From assembly GCA_029851415.1 (NCBI GenBank), contig CM056741.1:163853685-163917684 (forward strand): 64,000 bases of DNA, read 5' to 3'. A program made the translations under genes and the position numbers. Within the stretch, counting starts at the first letter, position 1, and every line of letters begins with the position of its first letter. Shown here in pieces: positions 59,012 to 64,000 of the stretch. A model generated the notes under the pieces. It ran no database searches, had not been told where the DNA came from, and worked only from the letters and a program-made list of their open reading frames with translations. The stretch comes from Eretmocerus hayati (taxonomy: Eukaryota; Arthropoda; Insecta; Hymenoptera; Aphelinidae).

Positions 59012-60582
59012 TCATTTTCCAAATGTGTTTTTTATATGGACAGCCAAGATGATGATCTGTAACTCACTGTTCAGAATAAGATTGCGTTCATTGTTGAAGT
59101 CCGCATTTGTGATAGGAAGATCCTAAGGTTTGACATGTTTGATATTGCATCAAATGTATTCATTTAAGTTATTTCCATCTTAGAAAAATACAATTTGATA
59201 CAGTTGTAGGTCATCTTAGTATTGATCTTTGCGACCATTCTAAGTTCTTATTTCACTGTATTGGATTTCTATCCAGATGACATATTTATTGCGATGTTGG
59301 TCGGTCTCTTTATTAGATTAAATTGTGTCTAGATTTTGACATTCCAATTCTGGTATTCATGTTTGAGGAAAGAATTATACATGATAGCCCACAGCTATTC
59401 AAATATTTGGCATCTTCGATCCAAAGTCCTTTGAATTATGTAAAAAGTACACACTTTTCTTGTCTGGATAAGTTGACTAAAGTTCTACGATATATTAACG
59501 GTATTAAATTTAAATATCAAAAATCTCTGCCAAAGAAAATTATTCTTGATTCAAATTTCATATGACCTAAATTAAAACGTCAAGTTGACTTCGTAATGGT
59601 AAACCATCACTCGCATGATATGTATACCTGTATCAAATACTTGACGCGTCCTCTTTCAAAATCCAATGAACTCACAGAAGTTAGCCTACCGTGCTTCAAT
59701 GATTCAAATGTTACGAGATTGATGAAGTTTTTGGAATGATTAATATCATGACGTACCAAATTCACGTTCAATGTACATGTGTTAAATTACGACACAGTCA
59801 GTGACAGAAGGAACTTTGAAAAAAATGGCCAATAAAATTCTGTTGGTTTTGCATAGATTTTTGCTTACAGAGCAAACTTTCAACAAAATCCAACCCTTTC
59901 AAATGTTGTAACACGTTTTCATACTTGTTTTCGGAATCCAACTTTTTCCATCAGAAGTATCATAATCTTGACAAAGATTGACTCACTATTATCAGGGGCT
60001 AGGAGCTGAGGGAAAATTGTAATCGTTCAAATTAGTTGGCGAAATACCCTGTGATACTGGATTGTATGTACATATTATTACTATCTCACAAAAGTGGCGA
60101 ACATGCCAATGAAATTTGGAACGCACCTTTGCTTTCTTCACCGTACTGTCTGACGAATTGCTCGTGACGAGTTCTGAATCACGCATCTTATTCTACATGA
60201 GTTGACGGTTAATATGATCTATATTTTGCGTACGAAAAACTTGTCTCTTCGCCTGAAGTTTTTTTGTACTTCAACTGCGAGGAAAGTCTCATGAAAATAT
60301 CGTACGATTTATGTTTTGTGTATGTGTATAAAATTTTTTTACCAGGGGTGATCGAAAATTTTCATAATTGTAGTTTGGTTCAACGCGAAATCAGTCGATT
60401 ATGCTAAGATTAACTTGATTTTCAACACAAACGCAGGACATGGTTTTCTTGTAATGATCCATCTTGAACTAAAACATACGATAAATTGTATTACAGAAAT
60501 CCACAAGCTGCATGCGTGATATATAGAACTTTATATGTACTGAGAATAAGTGATCCATATCAGTTTATTTTATCGTCTTACA
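59012..60582. other. 3' region of the RNF13-type gene
   Basis: AT-rich, probably 3' UTR and spacer. Short frames on both strands have no recognisable domain. Confidence 0.4.
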
Positions 60583-60773
60583 GATGGAAACATCGTGTTT
60601 CCGTCCGCCTACGCGGACGGACAAACGCTGTTTCCATCGTCAGGCGATGAAATTCAGTATGTACCTCGTGCGGAAAACGATTCTCTTCACAAAACGAGTC
60701 TTGGACGTCGGCTTGCGCTGAAGTCCAACACTCGTTTCGTAAAGAAAATGCGTGTTCCGCAACTCGGTACATA
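60583..60773. repeat. Two adjacent imperfect hairpins
   Basis: The first hairpin pairs 60583-60608 with 60613-60638 (26 bp arms, about three mismatches, four-base loop, CCGTCCGC/GCGGACGG at the tip). The second pairs about 60658-60704 with 60725-60773 (CGTGCGGAAAACG against CGTGTTCCGC, and AAAACGAGTCTTGG against CCAACACTCGTTTC). Both strands appear open only because the sequence is palindromic. It starts right after a TTACAG that would be a phase-compatible acceptor for the RNF13-type gene. Confidence 0.75.
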
Positions 60774-60779
60774 ATATAT

Positions 60780-62315
60780 ATTTCATCCTTACTCGAATAC
60801 TCTTGATAGCATACTTCTGTATTGCTTCGATCAGTTCTAAATTTTTCAATTGATTTTGTAAATTTTATCCTCTCTAATTCTTAACCAGTTACTTTTTTCC
60901 CTTGTAAGTATAATTGCTTGATCATACCCGATCTTCGATATCAAATATGAGTTCCAACAACAATGGTAGTGCTAACCTCACTGGTCAATGGATTCGGTCC
61001 AAACTCGAGGAATCACCTTGTTTCGACGAGAGAAGAAGGTATCTCAGAAGATTTTGTTGAATGGTTCTTTCATAACAAGACACAACCACACAAATCAGTA
61101 TCCTACATCCACACGGCATTTTGACATGAATCTGTATGAGCGATGCTAATCTGTATTTGTTTCTTGCGACAAAAGCCCAGTCGACAAAACGGTCGGAGAT
61201 ACCTTTATTTCCCACTGAAATGGGATGATTCCCTAAGTGGACCGCCCCGTGACCCACGAGGTTGTTGCTCTCCGTGTGAGCATATGATCTTCGTTAGGAG
61301 AACGGTTTAGTGCTGGAACGTCGATATTTCATGTCATGATAATCATACAAAATTATAATAATAAGGAAGAAGGGCAACGCGAGAACTTCCTGGAAATTCT
61401 GCAATATTAGTAAGTTTGCAACTTTTTCAACTACTTTTACACTCATCCATCACTTATATTATCCAAAAAAGGTTCATACTACGTACCACTAGTTTTATTG
61501 AAAATTACAAATGAATTCGCGAGTTCTCCCCTGCAATAGCGCAATTTGATAGTTTTGTAAAAAAGTCGTGTACATATCTTGAGTGCGAATGACTTCGTTG
61601 ATTAATATACATACATATAGCTCAGTGAAATTATTGAGTAATTTGTATCAGGCCGTGATAGTTGAAGAGCACGAGATGCTTTGCGTATTGAGTGAGAGAA
61701 AATCGAAATCGGTGGATTGACAATCGTATTCGTTTCGTTCTCCCGATTATATTGACGCTTCATAATAGCGATGACTCTATTTGAACAATTGATATTGATA
61801 TCATTTCTCCGTCACCACCAATATTAATTTTGTATACATATGTTTTAGTGTGTCATAGTTATCATTTGCAAAGAATAAATGTATTTATATTTTCTATTCC
61901 AGTGGAATCGTACTAGTGATTTATTTCATATCCACGAGTTTCTATCTTCTGAGCCTGTTACAATTTGTTTCAGATGAAATAACCATGAAAAAAATTCTGG
62001 AACTATGAAACTAGGTTACGATTGATACGATAGTTTCCTATTACAAGGGAACTTTCCTTCCAGGTTCATACCGTTAGCTAGTCAGAGTAATTTCCATGAG
62101 AATGACCGCTCAGGGAAGTTTGTTTCGTATACCCGCAGAGATAGCTGTTTTAAAAATAGAAAAAAATCCCAGTGCTGAATTTACGAATCTAGGACACCTC
62201 AAATGTTACTGATAATCTCGATTTTCGACTGGGATTACCGCACAAGGGACGCCATGTGTGCTTCAAAAGTATGTATTTTCGTATGAAATTTTCGAGCTAG
62301 GTGGAGTCTCGAAAG
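60780..62315. other. Gene-free AT-rich DNA
   Basis: No exon or repeat boundary could be supported here. Confidence 0.4.
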
Positions 62316-62319
62316 ATTA

Positions 62320-62540
62320 ATTTTCGCAATCATGTGCGTAAAGTTAGTGCGTAAAGACCATTTTTTCGGTGCGTAAGGAAAAACTTTACGCACATCGAAT
62401 TGCGAAAAGTATCGTACGAAACGACTTCGATACTATGCAGTGTCGGAAACTTTACACACTCGAGTAACACTTTACGCACTGTTGTTACCCTCGTGTGTAA
62501 AAATTTCCGGCAGTGCGTAAAGAATCGAAGTCGTTTCGTA
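62320..62540. repeat. Fold-back cluster with GTGCGTAAAG words
   Basis: TTTTCGCAATCATGTGCGTAA (62320 on) pairs with 62382-62408. TACGAAACGACTTCGAT (62415 on, arm to about 62464) pairs with 62491-62540. GTGCGTAAAG and its complement recur throughout. No coding potential. Confidence 0.75.
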
Positions 62541-63027
62541 ATATACTATTTCCTCAATATCTTCCCCAACTGAAGACGATGACAGTAGATTTAAAGTAGG
62601 CACTGTGCGATGTATCGCACTGTAGTCCTTTCGATTGGAACTTTGAATACCTCGCTCCCAACGCTTCTTCCACGTTCCTGCTAAAATTATCGGCATCGCC
62701 ATAAGCTGTGTTGACAGACAAAGGGACAGTTGATTAGCTCTGATATCAACCCGTTTGAAAATGAGATTTAATGGGAGACCATACCTTTCAGGTGAGTGGA
62801 GAGAACTGAAAATTACCTTTAACCTTTACTTCGACTCTTTGAGATCGCTCAAACGATCACCTATCATCGAAATATGTAGTACATACATACATACATGCTC
62901 GTCACCGACGACACTATTGATTCTGCAGATACTTTTATACATTTTCGAGGTATCGTGTGGAATTGAAAGTAGCGCCTATTCTACTGCACCCAGAGAATCA
63001 ACGTTTCTATCTAGATCCACAAACGGT

Positions 63028-63052
63028 AAGTGTGCCTAATTTGCCCCCACTA
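63028..63052 (+). repeat. Copy of the CCTAATTTGCCCCC terminus word
   Basis: GTGTGCCTAATTTGCCCCCA matches the ends of the small element at 63394-63626 and, inverted, the segment at about 46-66 (GGGGCAAATTAGGCAC). It is probably a solo end of a related element. Confidence 0.4.
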
Positions 63053-63199
63053 ATTTTGTTTTGCTCCCCATTCTAACTCATTTCAATATTTTTTCAACGT
63101 ACTTGAGCTCATTTCAAAACCTGTTTCAGAATCTTTGAAATGAGCTAAAGTACGTTCGATTTTGAGAAATTAGAGCCGAGCTATTTTGGTTTTTGGGAA

Positions 63200-63380
63200 A
63201 TAGTACATTATTGCCCTGGGCGCTAGGACAATTTATTTCCCGAGCGAAGCGAGGGAAATAAGTCCTCCGCGCCCGAAATGGGCCTGCGAGCACAGGGCAA
63301 TAATGATTTTTCATCATGAGAACCCTAAAACCGCATTTGAATGCGGCCTTTTTAGGTTAGAATGATGAAAAAAAAATTTT
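63200..63380 (-). repeat. Hairpin-bearing repeat, inverted copy 1
   Basis: Internal hairpin: CATTATTGCCCTG (63206-63218) pairs with 63293-63305, and GGGCGCTAGGACAATTTATT with about 63255-63274, around a GAGCGAAGCGAG tip. The segment to 63380 (ACCGCATTTGAATGCGG, then TTTTTAGGTTAGAATGATGAAA) is repeated in inverted orientation at 63670-63870. Confidence 0.7.
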
Positions 63381-63393
63381 ACGACTTTTCGAC

Positions 63394-63626
63394 AGTGTGC
63401 TCCTAATTTGCCCCCACGTGGGAAAAGAGGTCTATTTCCATGAGATTATACGGGTTTTTCGGGGTAATATCGGGGTATTTTGGCTCCCAGACCTCCAAGT
63501 AAGACGCACTTTAGCTCATTTTCTTTTTTACTCCCTTTGAAACTTTTTGGGTTGAAGTGATGGATTTTGATGGAGTGAAGGACGAGGTTAGAAAAAGACT
63601 ATGAGGGCAAATTAGGAACACTGCAC
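63394..63626. mobile_element. Small TIR element (CAGTGTKCTCCTAATTTGCCC type)
   Basis: The left end AGTGTGCTCCTAATTTGCCC (from about 63396) matches the right end reverse complemented, AGTGTTCCTAATTTGCCCTC (to about 63624). It is non-coding, about 230 bp, and sits between the two inverted hairpin repeats. Confidence 0.55.
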
Positions 63627-63669
63627 TTATTTTAGTAATATACGAATAGTATTGGTTAGAAATTGAATT

Positions 63670-63870
63670 TTTCATTACTCTAACCTAAAAATGCCGCGTT
63701 TAAATAGGATTTTAAGGTTCTCGTAATGAAAAAATATATCCGCACCTCGCTTGCAAGCCCATTTTGGGCACTGCGGAGGACATGTCTGTCTCGCTTCGCT
63801 CGACAGACAAACTGTCCAGTGCCCAAAATGGGCTACCGCGCTCAGTACGGAAATATACTATTGCGATTCT
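63670..63870 (+). repeat. Hairpin-bearing repeat, copy 2
   Basis: Starts TTTTTCATTACTCTAACCTA and mirrors copy 1. Its own hairpin pairs AGCCCATTTTGGGCACTG (63756-63773) with 63817-63834 around a TCGCTTCGCTC tip, the complement of the GAGCGAAGCGA tip of copy 1. Confidence 0.7.
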
Positions 63871-64000
63871 GCGGGAAAGATTTTGAAGTTGATACAAAGA
63901 CAAAGAGAATGAGCTGAGATATGTACGTTAAGAATGGTTTCGCCAATTATGTTTTCGCGCAACTTTTGGTGACTCGTCAAAAAGAAATCGAAAGTACCGA

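Noticed and set aside
1..64000. CRISPR arrays, operons, bacterial promoters or prophage
   Set aside because: Introns, SINEs, LINEs and animal gene families show this is eukaryotic nuclear DNA; no direct-repeat/spacer array was seen.

Overview
The window is nuclear DNA from a multicellular eukaryote, almost certainly an insect. I would guess Hymenoptera from the protein style and the TE mix, but that is an inference only. Genes have GT-AG introns and lie far apart in AT-rich DNA full of decayed transposons. Five protein-coding genes can be rebuilt with confidence, plus one divergent PARG-family gene. There are no bacterial, viral-genome or CRISPR features. Exon limits were placed by hand from splice sites and reading phase. 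Gene names rest on recognising protein families, with no database search behind them.

Layout: 1-6.1 kb is a graveyard of nested retroelements. It holds R1-like LINE pieces on both strands, a Ty3/Gypsy reverse transcriptase on the minus strand, and a ~66 bp tandem array. 6.1-21.0 kb has no recognisable gene and holds a 333 bp fold-back, SINE copies, hairpins, G/C homopolymers and an alternating inverted-repeat array. 21.07-36.76 kb (+) is a 13-exon PARG-family gene. Its 6.3 kb first intron has collected a MITE, a SINE, a 1 kb TIR element and a TTAA-flanked piggyBac-like element that itself carries a small TA-flanked MITE. 39.12-41.12 kb (-) is COP9 signalosome subunit 6. 42.70-43.81 kb (+) is TAMM41, the mitochondrial CDP-diacylglycerol synthase. 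44.31-46.92 kb (+) is GPALPP1. 47.61-50.00 kb (-) is an intronless, N-terminally short SEC24A/B. 54.96-59.01 kb (+) is an RNF13/Godzilla-type PA-TM-RING ubiquitin ligase. 60.5-64 kb is a cluster of fold-back and inverted repeats.

The genes are ordinary cell-maintenance functions (cullin deneddylation, cardiolipin synthesis, COPII cargo selection, endosomal ubiquitination) and do not form one pathway. Their neighbourhood looks like normal insect gene order: CSN6 and TAMM41 are divergent, GPALPP1 and SEC24 convergent, SEC24 and RNF13 divergent.

The most unusual finding is the PARG-family protein. Its catalytic signature aligns without gaps to the PARG GGG...QEE loop but reads GQS...QES, so the catalytic glutamate is a serine. 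About 550 residues are also inserted inside the catalytic fold, just before a preserved ATGNWGCG motif. This predicts a non-hydrolysing ADP-ribose-binding pseudoenzyme. Second is the intronless, shortened SEC24A/B, a retrogene candidate. Third are several well-defined non-autonomous transposons and palindromic arrays.
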